Source of the DNA: CAZFMJ01 sp964520045
GTDB lineage: Bacteria; Elusimicrobiota; Elusimicrobia; Elusimicrobiales; CAZFMJ01
Assembly (NCBI GenBank): GCA_964520045.1
Contig: CAZFMJ010000079.1
Location: 1 to 13,106 of the forward strand
Length of the DNA: 13,106 nucleotides
Direction: 5' to 3'
Shown here: piece by piece, positions 6,533-13,106 of the stretch
Layout: each line of letters opens with the position of its first letter
Position numbering within the stretch: position 1 is the first letter of the stretch
Position numbers and translations under genes: made by a program
Notes under the pieces: model-generated
Seen by the model: the letters and a program-made list of their open reading frames with translations, nothing else
Databases searched by the model: none
Told to the model about the DNA's origin: nothing

Positions 6533-7639
6533 CTAGGGAATATGTGTATTCGTTTTAATAGCCGTATTCCAAGAAACGCCGTCCGGAGGCGGCCATGCGC
6601 GGAATTGACCGGCCATTTGCCACGGTTCTTTGATTTTCTGCACAGAAGCCGTCAGAGTCAATAGCTTTAATAATCCAACAAGAAGGCCGATACCATGTGT
6701 AAAATGATAGGAAAAAAAACACAAAGGTAAGACAAAAACATGCCGCCATTGCCGGTACTTAATGCCTTGCTGAAATGAAGAAACTGTTGCCAATACCGCA
6801 TATAGGCCTAGAACAAAAACATATATCAAGCGTATCAAAGACCAATGCCATAAAAGCAAACCGGAAATAATCCCAAGCGCAAAAAAACCCGTAATGGCGT
6901 GGCGTAATGCAAAGGCATGAGGGGCAAGATACCACATATAAGCGTTGTAAGGAGCTTCACGGATTACCTGTTTTTTAAGGAATGCCCATAACGAGGGCTG
7001 ATTATGGTAGAAAATTCTAATCTCCGGATTGCGCCAGATAATACCGCCGGCAGACGCAATCCTTCGGTTTAACTCATAATCCTGTCCCCTGACAAGGCGC
7101 TCATCAAAGAATCCCATCTTAGAGAATAGCTCCCGGCGAAAGAACCCGTAAGGAACGGTATCCGCTTTACCAGGTCCTTGGCCCAGCCTGAATCCTGAGT
7201 CGCCAACTCCGAATTTATGGGTGGTCAATGCCTGCACAATTGCGGCGCTATATTTTTCGTTGCCTGGCATTGTAATAAAAACCCCGCCGACATTATCCGC
7301 ATTCACGTTTCTGACTGTTTCAGCGCACAAAAACAAATAATTCTGAGGATAGATTGAATGCGCATCCATTCGCATTATCCAGTCTCCTGAAGCTTGGCGT
7401 ATTCCGATATTCATGGCGCAGGATTGAATTACGCCGGGATTATCGCAAAGGCGTATTCTAGGGTCAGTGCGCATCATGTCAAGAATGATGGCCTTCGTAT
7501 TGTCTGAAGATCCGCCGTCAAGAATCAATATCTCTGTAATTTTCCATACCTGCGGCACAATAAAGGAGCGTATAGACTCAAGACATCGGCGCAGGAATTT
7601 TTCCTCGTTTAAAACCGGAATTAATATGGATATGGTCAT
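6533..7639 (-). CDS. Family 2 glycosyltransferase, ExoA-like, with C-terminal membrane segments
   Basis: The 368-aa protein has a complete GT-A catalytic domain and a hydrophobic tail. SILIPVLNEEKFL (3-15) is the nucleotide-binding start, DGGSSDNT is at 41-48, and NPGVIQSCAMNIGIRQASGD (67-86) leads into RMDAHSIYP (90-98), where Asp92 takes the DxD metal site. PYGFFRRELF and RGQDYELNRRI mark the acceptor side (the ED/QD-Y motif of this family). Two or three membrane helices lie between about 245 and 330. This layout resembles succinoglycan ExoA, so it probably adds a sugar to a lipid-linked intermediate on the inner face of the membrane. The ATG has no Shine-Dalgarno and is preceded by an A10 run and an AT-rich 94-nt gap after the FkbM gene. 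Donor and acceptor sugars are unknown. Confidence 0.93.
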   Translation of the reverse strand: MTISILIPVLNEEKFLRRCLESIRSFIVPQVWKITEILILDGGSSDNTKAIILDMMRTDPRIRLCDNPGVIQSCAMNIGIRQASGDWIMRMDAHSIYPQNYLFLCAETVRNVNADNVGGVFITMPGNEKYSAAIVQALTTHKFGVGDSGFRLGQGPGKADTVPYGFFRRELFSKMGFFDERLVRGQDYELNRRIASAGGIIWRNPEIRIFYHNQPSLWAFLKKQVIREAPYNAYMWYLAPHAFALRHAITGFFALGIISGLLLWHWSLIRLIYVFVLGLYAVLATVSSFQQGIKYRQWRHVFVLPLCFFSYHFTHGIGLLVGLLKLLTLTASVQKIKEPWQMAGQFRAWPPPDGVSWNTAIKTNTHIP

Positions 7640-7665
7640 TTGTATTTTATTATTTTTTTTTTAAA

Positions 7666-7671
7666 TTTATA
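7666..7671 (-). promoter_or_regulatory. Weak candidate -10 element before the ExoA-like gene
   Basis: TATAAA lies 26 nt before ATG 7639, in the 94-nt AT-rich gap after the FkbM gene. There is no convincing -35 at 16-18 nt. The A10 run (7653-7662) follows it directly. An internal promoter is possible but poorly supported. Confidence 0.2.
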
Positions 7672-7733
7672 GACGCTGAAACCGGTATTGTGTTGCCGCG
7701 ATTGATTCTATCCATTGGTAGTAAAATTTAAAT

Positions 7734-8549
7734 TTATTTAAACGCAAAAATATTTAACTGCAAATCCATTCCACACATCTCTGTGACGTTAACAAAAGGC
7801 GAACTGGAGGTAAACGCCTCTTTTATATGATAGCGGAACCCCTCTTTTTTAAGCAGATTCAGAATTTCGCCAAGCATTTGCGGATCCGAAGATATTGAGT
7901 GCCACTCAATAAAAATATAATCAATGATGTCTAATACGTCGGCACAATCAAGAATTACTTGGTTTTCTGCCCCCTCAATATCAATTTTCAAAAAATCCAC
8001 ATGACTAAAATTGGATATTGTTTCCCGAAGAGAAACAGACGGCACTCTAGTGGAACATTTTACTAAATCATGTCCATGCCGGTGTATTTGCCCGGAATGT
8101 CCTCCCTCGATATCGAAATCAATGCCATTATCATTTGTCCAGATAGCCTTGTTAATAGGGTTAATCTTCCCGAGCGGCGCGCAAAGATTTTTAACATTTT
8201 TTTTTAAACATTCACAAATTGAAGGATCGGCTTCAAATGCATATACCTCCGCGTTATATGTCTGTGAAAAATATATCGCAGATAAACCGATATTTGCGCC
8301 GCAGTCGATAACAACGGGGTTTTTATTCGGAAATCCCTTCACCTTATAAATCTCGTCGATAAATATTTCATATAGGCTTGTGATGAAGGTGGAAGCATCC
8401 GGATAGTTGATTAGCCCCAATTTTGTTTTTATTTGGCCGGGTTCATATTTTTTTCTTCGTTTCAACTGCCGGAGGTCTTTGAGGGAAATAAACCCAGTTA
8501 ATTCTGCTAATTGTAAAAATGCGCGGAGTTTATTTAAAATTTTAATCAT
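7734..8549 (-). CDS. FkbM-family SAM-dependent methyltransferase
   Basis: The product is 271 aa from this start. It shows the FkbM pattern: VVIDCGANIGLSAIYFS (79-95, SAM motif I), EVYAFEADPS (101-110), and VDFLKIDIEGAENQVI (184-199) followed by a hydrophobic strand and EWHS. FkbM enzymes O-methylate sugars or polyketides and are common in bacterial glycan loci, which suits this context. Two starts are possible. ATG at 8591 would overlap the upstream glycosyltransferase by 14 nt and add 14 residues but lacks a Shine-Dalgarno. ATG at 8549 has AGGG five nt ahead and gives an N-terminus (MIKILNKLRAFL) typical of the family, so I prefer it. The gene is AT-rich like its neighbours. The methylated position is unknown. 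Confidence 0.9.
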   Translation of the reverse strand: MIKILNKLRAFLQLAELTGFISLKDLRQLKRRKKYEPGQIKTKLGLINYPDASTFITSLYEIFIDEIYKVKGFPNKNPVVIDCGANIGLSAIYFSQTYNAEVYAFEADPSICECLKKNVKNLCAPLGKINPINKAIWTNDNGIDFDIEGGHSGQIHRHGHDLVKCSTRVPSVSLRETISNFSHVDFLKIDIEGAENQVILDCADVLDIIDYIFIEWHSISSDPQMLGEILNLLKKEGFRYHIKEAFTSSSPFVNVTEMCGMDLQLNIFAFK

Positions 8550-8577
8550 ATTTACCCTAACGGTAGCATAATGATTT

Positions 8578-9618
8578 CTAATCGCGTCCATTGCCCAGCA
8601 TACTTATTGATAATCTATGTGCCTTATAAAGCAAAACCTGATATGACATCCTTATTAATATCCCAATTCCCATGAAGTTAAATAGTTTAATGAAAACCAA
8701 AAACTGCTTGAGACGCATAATTTTTTGGTTAAATTTGTTAAACAAAAAAAATATCGTAATGCCATCTGAAAGTTTTCCCCAGCGCAACGGGTCCAAATAA
8801 AAGTTTTTTTCAAACCTTTTGCCCCCTATGATGTTTTTTATCGCTGGATTTAATTCTTCTTTTTTGTTGCGCAAAATATTCAGTATGTTTTTCCTTGCCA
8901 ATATACTGTTGTCGCCCGAAGACGAAAGGTTTTGATATGAAACGGCATTCCCCTGAACTTTCCGCCAGCGGAACAGGCTCTCTGGAATTACCCCGATCTT
9001 TTTGGAGTGATTTAGACAATCAAACAAAAACAGCAAATCTGCCCCTATCAGAGCGTCTCTATTGTACGAAATTTGTTCGGCGATTTCCCGCTTATAACAT
9101 AAAGAAAAGGGGTGAAACACCCAAAACGGTATGATTCCCGCAATAAGAAACTCATACAACAACAAAGCAGGACTATTTAAAGTTATTTCAAAAAAAAATG
9201 GCGCAACTTTGGTAACACGCAGTTTGTCCTGCTCATCGATGATATCATAACCAATTCCATATATATCGTAACCATTATGCGTAAAAATATTTTTTTCAAT
9301 ATTAAACAACGAATCCGGTTTCAACTTATCATCATCGCCGATATACAGGAGATATTCTCCTTTCGCCTGTCTGGCCAGAAAATTCCAGGTATCAACCATC
9401 CCCATATTGCTTTTATGCTCGTAAAAACTAAAATTGGGATAGCTGATATATCGCGCTGTTAGTTTCTTTATTTTATCTATTTCAGGAGAACAGTCATCAG
9501 CCACCACAACCTCAAATTTTTCATAATTCCCGATAAAAATAGACTGCAGGCAGGTAGACAGATATTCCGGCCTATTGTATGAAGCAATCAAAACAGAAAA
9601 AAAAGGAATTTCAGGCAT
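8578..9618 (-). CDS. Family 2 glycosyltransferase (GT-A fold)
   Basis: A 346-aa enzyme starting with the classic FFSVLIASYNRPEYLSTCLQSI (6-27). Then come VVADDCSP (38-45, uridine-binding aspartates), NMGMVDTWNFLARQAKGEYLLYIGDDD (71-97) with the DDD metal site at 95-97, and a Lys/Arg-rich acceptor half. It should transfer a sugar from a nucleotide donor to the growing lipid-linked chain. One moderately hydrophobic stretch (about 168-190) could contact the membrane, and the C-terminal 60 residues are basic and hydrophobic. The start is 5 nt after the ligase/polymerase gene stop, so the two are probably co-translated. Donor unknown. The gene is very AT-rich compared with the left third of the window. 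Confidence 0.93.
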   Translation of the reverse strand: MPEIPFFSVLIASYNRPEYLSTCLQSIFIGNYEKFEVVVADDCSPEIDKIKKLTARYISYPNFSFYEHKSNMGMVDTWNFLARQAKGEYLLYIGDDDKLKPDSLFNIEKNIFTHNGYDIYGIGYDIIDEQDKLRVTKVAPFFFEITLNSPALLLYEFLIAGIIPFWVFHPFSLCYKREIAEQISYNRDALIGADLLFLFDCLNHSKKIGVIPESLFRWRKVQGNAVSYQNLSSSGDNSILARKNILNILRNKKEELNPAIKNIIGGKRFEKNFYLDPLRWGKLSDGITIFFLFNKFNQKIMRLKQFLVFIKLFNFMGIGILIRMSYQVLLYKAHRLSISMLGNGRD

Positions 9619-9623
9619 TATCT

Positions 9624-10883
9624 TTAGTGTCTACTAAAATCTTTCGTTTTATTACCGGTTTTAAGGATTACGGATAGCATTAATATCGGATAAATCTGCG
9701 CATACAAGATAGTTAATGTATTGTAAAACAATCCCGCAGCACAAATACCTAAATATGTGGCAATAAATACAGTTGAATAAATATTTCTTTGTTGCCATGC
9801 GGACCTAAGGTAAAAAATAACAATCAGAAGTTGAAGAATTAAACCATGAATGCCGGTTTCAACAAAAAATGTCAACCATGAGCTATGCGCATTATATCCC
9901 TCAATGCCAGTTTTGTTCTCATAGACTGCGGAAAAGGTATTGTATCCGTGGCCTAAAGGATTTTCAATTGCAATATTCAGTGTTTCCAGAAATAACGTCG
10001 AATGTTCTTGGCGGGTGCCAGACGGATCAAGTTTTGCTTTTGCCAGTAGTAACACTTCGTTTGGGAAGACAGAGATTAAGATAATTACTGGAATGCTTAA
10101 GCCCAGTATTAATTTTAGAATAGTTGATTTTAATTGCGGAATTTTTATCGTAATGAAAATTGATGCAACGACAGCGCCAATCATTCCGCTGTTTGATTGG
10201 CATAATATTAAAGCTAAGCCTAGGATAATAGCAATAATTGTGCCAAGATTGCGGAGTTTTAAAACCAGCATAAGCGGAAGAGCTGTCACAATGTAACTGG
10301 CCAAAACATTGGGGTCAAATGACCATCCTTTAATTCTATAGAACGGTCCATATGCATATCTTTCTAGGCCCATATAGTCCGGAGGAATGGTTGCAAAATA
10401 TGTCCAGATTAATATGCTGATGTCTATCCCATACTGCTTTAGGACACCAGCTTGAATGATTCCATATACAGATGAAAAGACACAGCCTGCAAAATACCAT
10501 CTCAAGATAGATAAAGATTTATCTAGCGGTAAATTTTGCATAAATTTCGCTATACTGCAGAGAATTATTGTGTGCCCAAGCAGCTGCAATTCGCCTTTTA
10601 AATATAGTGGCAGTATCGTGGCTGACGCCTGTGAAATTAATACGTTAATCAATGAAAGTGCAGTTAAGCTGAACGTTATCCAATATAGTCTAACAAGCCA
10701 GTCAATTGTTGAAAGCTGGTTTTCCGGCGAGGGTTTGGTTTTTGTTCTGGAGAGCAGGAAAAGGGTGGAAAAAAATAATGCGAATATTTCAGCTAAATAT
10801 AGCCGAAAGCCGACGTTAAAAAACCACTCTGAGCCCGATAAAAATACCGTCAACTTGAGTAACAGCAGAAGAATTGATGTCAT
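9624..10883 (-). CDS. O-antigen ligase/polymerase family membrane protein (Wzy or WaaL type)
   Basis: This 419-aa protein is hydrophobic throughout, with roughly ten or more predicted membrane helices by eye. The Wzy_C signature is clear: GWSFDPN (186-192) after helix five or so, then a long periplasmic loop with SGTRQEHSTLFLE (288-300), a NPLGHGYNTFSAV segment (308-320), and YNAHSSWLTFFVETGIHGL (330-348) containing the family's conserved His333 and Glu342. Members either polymerise lipid-linked repeat units (Wzy) or ligate glycan to lipid A core or another acceptor (WaaL); sequence alone does not separate them. Four nt separate its ATG from the upstream gene's stop. Since no Wzx flippase or ABC exporter is in this window, the export route is open. 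Confidence 0.9.
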   Translation of the reverse strand: MTSILLLLLKLTVFLSGSEWFFNVGFRLYLAEIFALFFSTLFLLSRTKTKPSPENQLSTIDWLVRLYWITFSLTALSLINVLISQASATILPLYLKGELQLLGHTIILCSIAKFMQNLPLDKSLSILRWYFAGCVFSSVYGIIQAGVLKQYGIDISILIWTYFATIPPDYMGLERYAYGPFYRIKGWSFDPNVLASYIVTALPLMLVLKLRNLGTIIAIILGLALILCQSNSGMIGAVVASIFITIKIPQLKSTILKLILGLSIPVIILISVFPNEVLLLAKAKLDPSGTRQEHSTLFLETLNIAIENPLGHGYNTFSAVYENKTGIEGYNAHSSWLTFFVETGIHGLILQLLIVIFYLRSAWQQRNIYSTVFIATYLGICAAGLFYNTLTILYAQIYPILMLSVILKTGNKTKDFSRH

Positions 10884-10887
10884 TTTT

Positions 10888-11727
10888 TTAATTGCTTCGT
10901 TGAAGCCTGCGCTTTATCCCAAGAAAGAAGCGAATCAGTGGCAATCGGGACATGAATGCAAAAGCCCATCTCAACAGATTCGGACGATGGAGGCGGTTTG
11001 CATAAAAGACAAAATCCGCTTCGCGAAGGCTTGAAAAATTTTCATATCCTCCGGCAATAGTGATATTTCTTATCGCTTCCTGCCCGATTTGCGAATAAGC
11101 AGGATTATGATTTTGGTGTATTGCGGTCACAGCATGCGTCATGTCAATCACCGGAATGCCCTTTTGTTTGCAATTAAACAACAGCCATGTATCCCAGCCG
11201 GGTCGTCCTACTGGAAACGGAGGCAAAGAAAAATTGCATGTATTAGGGAAAATCAGGTAATCTATCCCGGACCAGCCGTGAAGAATGCCTGATTTTTGAA
11301 TTTTTGCTAATATCCCGGTTTCCCATAATGGATCAGAAAAATCTAAATTTCCAATTGAATCGATATCAGTTCTGCGCCCGGATGCGATAAAATTTAATTT
11401 TAACCGGGTTGCAAGCGACATTACAGTATTGGCAAAAGCAGTGGTAAAAACAATATCACAGTTAGCGTAGACTATTATGGGATATGAGGCAGTTTTAAAA
11501 ATTTGCGCGAAGGCGTCGCTAAGCAAAGGCGTTCCAAAATCATTCCTCTTAAGCTGTCTCACATGCGAAACTTTGCAGTCTTCTGCGAAAGCGTGAACGC
11601 CTTCATCTTCTCCAAAGAGAACAATCTGCGCTCCGGCGCAGGATGCTCTCCATGACATAACAGCATTGCGCTGAATTTGCTGTATTTGTCCCTTGTGGGG
11701 TTTTGGGATGGTGAAGAAAGTAAACAT
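10888..11727 (-). CDS. Glycosyltransferase-like protein of an unclassified family, 279 aa
   Basis: I recognise the general pattern, not a named enzyme. It begins MFTFFTIPKPHKG and runs IQRNAVMSW (18-26), IVLFGEDEG (35-43), FGTPLLSDAF (64-73), YPIIVYANCDIVF (82-94), GWSGIDYLIFP (151-161), VGRPGWDTWLLF (173-184) and TAIHQNHNP (201-209). A beta-strand ending in aspartate (YANCD) followed by a G-x-D-x-W acceptor motif is what a GT-A-fold transferase shows, although no DxD is present. Proteins with these phrases sit next to glycosyltransferases in many polysaccharide loci. The C-terminal 25 residues are basic and amphipathic, perhaps membrane-associated. It starts 6 nt after the upstream gene, with a T6 stretch and no Shine-Dalgarno. 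I infer transfer of a sugar, with donor unknown. Confidence 0.7.
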   Translation of the reverse strand: MFTFFTIPKPHKGQIQQIQRNAVMSWRASCAGAQIVLFGEDEGVHAFAEDCKVSHVRQLKRNDFGTPLLSDAFAQIFKTASYPIIVYANCDIVFTTAFANTVMSLATRLKLNFIASGRRTDIDSIGNLDFSDPLWETGILAKIQKSGILHGWSGIDYLIFPNTCNFSLPPFPVGRPGWDTWLLFNCKQKGIPVIDMTHAVTAIHQNHNPAYSQIGQEAIRNITIAGGYENFSSLREADFVFYANRLHRPNLLRWAFAFMSRLPLIRFFLGIKRRLQRSN

Positions 11728-11733
11728 AAAAAA

Positions 11734-13038
11734 CTATGCAAATCCTTTTGCATGAATAAAGGCCGATAAATTTGGGAAATCGGGTTGTTCTTCCGATGCC
11801 GGCATTTTAGTGTTTTGTACCGGACCATTTCTAATCTGCCGTAGGCAGGAATTAAGTTCTGAAACAGATTCTAAATATTGAATGCCTGAAATATATTTAT
11901 GGCAGTCCCCCATAAATTCCCGATGAAAATCCAAAGCCAATAAATGAATAGTATCTGACCACAATCTTGCAAAAAGCATAGAGGTGCTCGCAGCTCTCGG
12001 CAAATCCACAACCAGATTGGAGCGCATTATATAGGGTTCTACGGGTTCATTAAAGTCCAATATAATAACTTTTTCCAGCAGGTCATGATATAAATTACGA
12101 AGAACGGAGATTGACGATGTGGACGGGTGAGGTTTTAGTAAAATTGTCCATCCGGCCAATTGGTTGACTAGACATTCAACGGCGTCATATCTTGCTTTTA
12201 AATATTTGTTTGTTTCTATTAGATCAAGATTTTGCGTAAAACCATAAGATTCGGCAGGGTTCAGAACGAGCGCTATGGGTTGTTTGAAGTTAAACGGCCG
12301 TGATAAATGTAACCGCTCAAAGGCTAGTCTGGACTGCCGTGTCAAAGGGTGATGGATTATTGTAATTTTATTTTTAGGCACACCGCTTCGGAGATGTATC
12401 CCTTGTTCACGCCGGGACAGAACAATATGGAATTCGCTGTCCCGAATACCGGAATGTCCCCGTAAACATATATAACTGGCGGATCCCCAAAATGGAGATT
12501 CCCAATTAAGTAATGGCAGTAACCAGTAAACCAAAACATGTCCTATATAACCTTTTAACGAGGCGAATGCGGAACGCAGGCATTTTGGAAATACCTTGGG
12601 GACAGTATTCACTCGCGTTAAGTTATACCATTTTGCAACTTCGCTCCGTTCCCCTGGATTAATTGTGGCGTTAATCGTTATCCTATGTATGCTGTTTATT
12701 TTGGCTCGCCTCAATAAATATAGCTCAAAAATGGAATCATTATCGCTGGAAGCTATCACAATCTGCGGCAAAAATTTATCAATCAGTTCTTTGCTTAATA
12801 ACGAGAGCCTTTTGTTTTTTTTAAGAAGCGGTTCTTTCGCGCGATACTGGTCAACTTCGATTATGTCAATTAATCCGGGGAATAGTGATTTGTCTAAGAG
12901 GATGGTTTTTGTATGGTTATCAATCGGTTCGGAAGCAAGGATTACCTCAAAATGCTGCGCCAACTCATGTAAGTAACCTAGATGGGTTGTGCAGAGCGCG
13001 CGGAAATTTGAAGTATAAAAAAGAATTTTAGTCGGCAT
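11734..13038 (-). CDS. GT-B-like glycosyltransferase / polysaccharide-assembly protein
   Basis: The 434-aa product looks like a two-domain GT-B enzyme of the capsule or CDP-glycerol-transferase-like group. The N-terminus MPTKILFYTSNF is a first Rossmann strand followed by a helix. The second domain has GVPKNKITIIHHP (219-231), LVLNPAES (257-264), the ILLKPHPSTSS segment (299-309, KPHP at 302-305) and VVDLPRAASTSMLFA (343-357), where an STS-type phosphate loop sits near the donor site in related proteins. One hydrophobic stretch (about 163-178) is seen. I do not recognise a closer relative. ATG at 13038 is the only ATG/GTG/TTG start in this frame inside the window, but the frame is open to the right edge (22 codons without stop), so an earlier start cannot be excluded. 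No Shine-Dalgarno is seen. Confidence 0.75.
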   Translation of the reverse strand: MPTKILFYTSNFRALCTTHLGYLHELAQHFEVILASEPIDNHTKTILLDKSLFPGLIDIIEVDQYRAKEPLLKKNKRLSLLSKELIDKFLPQIVIASSDNDSIFELYLLRRAKINSIHRITINATINPGERSEVAKWYNLTRVNTVPKVFPKCLRSAFASLKGYIGHVLVYWLLPLLNWESPFWGSASYICLRGHSGIRDSEFHIVLSRREQGIHLRSGVPKNKITIIHHPLTRQSRLAFERLHLSRPFNFKQPIALVLNPAESYGFTQNLDLIETNKYLKARYDAVECLVNQLAGWTILLKPHPSTSSISVLRNLYHDLLEKVIILDFNEPVEPYIMRSNLVVDLPRAASTSMLFARLWSDTIHLLALDFHREFMGDCHKYISGIQYLESVSELNSCLRQIRNGPVQNTKMPASEEQPDFPNLSAFIHAKGFA

Positions 13039-13093
13039 ATTTGCAAATGATCTGGACTGCGCCCTTCTGTCTGAACAGAATCTCCGTAAGTTT

Positions 13094-13099
13094 AGTATA
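13094..13099 (-). promoter_or_regulatory. Possible -10 element at the right edge
   Basis: TATACT on the minus strand lies 55 nt before ATG 13038. Its -35 would fall outside the window, so it cannot be tested here. It is the only promoter-like hexamer in the 68 nt before the first gene. The neighbouring gene's open frame through this stretch makes the call tentative. Confidence 0.25.
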
Positions 13100-13106
13100 G
13101 CTTGAC

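Noticed and set aside
8550..8591. 14-residue longer start for the FkbM gene at ATG 8591
   Set aside because: No Shine-Dalgarno at that ATG; AGGG stands before the ATG at 8549 and the shorter N-terminus fits the family. The longer form remains possible.
10456..11034. Plus-strand open frame of 192 codons
   Set aside because: It lies opposite the ends of two well-supported minus-strand genes (ligase/polymerase and glycosyltransferase-like), has no ribosome site or domain, and its peptide has no recognisable pattern.
1..13106. tRNA, rRNA, CRISPR array, insertion sequence or phage genes
   Set aside because: I looked on both strands and saw no tRNA cloverleaf text, no regularly spaced repeats, no transposase motifs and no terminal inverted repeats.

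Overview
This window is one stretch of a surface-polysaccharide (O-antigen, capsule or exopolysaccharide-like) biosynthesis locus. Every gene I can support lies on the minus strand, so transcription runs from the right edge (about 13040) to the left edge. Most gaps are 3-30 nt or short overlaps, which suggests one long operon or a few nested ones. The organism is a bacterium, most likely Gram-negative-type and probably from an environmental or metagenomic lineage. Composition is moderate (roughly mid-40s % GC by eye) but uneven. I cannot name the taxon; an uncultured group of the Elusimicrobiota/Omnitrophota kind would fit, but that is a low-confidence guess.

In transcription order, the right two thirds (13038 to 4131) hold glycan assembly. 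These are a GT-B-like transferase, a glycosyltransferase-like protein of an unclassified family, an O-antigen ligase/polymerase-type membrane protein, a GT2 glycosyltransferase, an FkbM methyltransferase, an ExoA-like GT2 with a C-terminal membrane part, two more SAM methyltransferases, and a small PglC-type phosphoglycosyl transferase that should start the chain on a polyprenyl carrier. This part is AT-rich. A GC-rich hairpin repeat supplies the last residues and the stop codon of the phosphoglycosyl transferase.

The left third (4041 to 1) is more GC-rich and looks metabolic. A thiamine-diphosphate E1 alpha/beta pair is followed by a DegT-type sugar aminotransferase and a fold-type I class I/II aminotransferase. 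The last of these runs off the left edge and is open for all 271 visible codons. A perfect TATAAT lies just upstream of E1 alpha, so this module may have its own promoter. No E2 or E3 genes accompany the E1 pair here.

How the genes may work together: the phosphoglycosyl transferase loads the first sugar phosphate, the glycosyltransferases extend the chain, the methyltransferases decorate or cap it, and the Wzy/WaaL-type protein polymerises or ligates it. The E1 plus two-aminotransferase module could make an unusual amino or branched-chain sugar, or an acyl/amino substituent. That module is the most likely place for undescribed chemistry. No Wzx flippase, ABC exporter, nucleotide-sugar dehydratase or mobile element, RNA gene or CRISPR array was seen.
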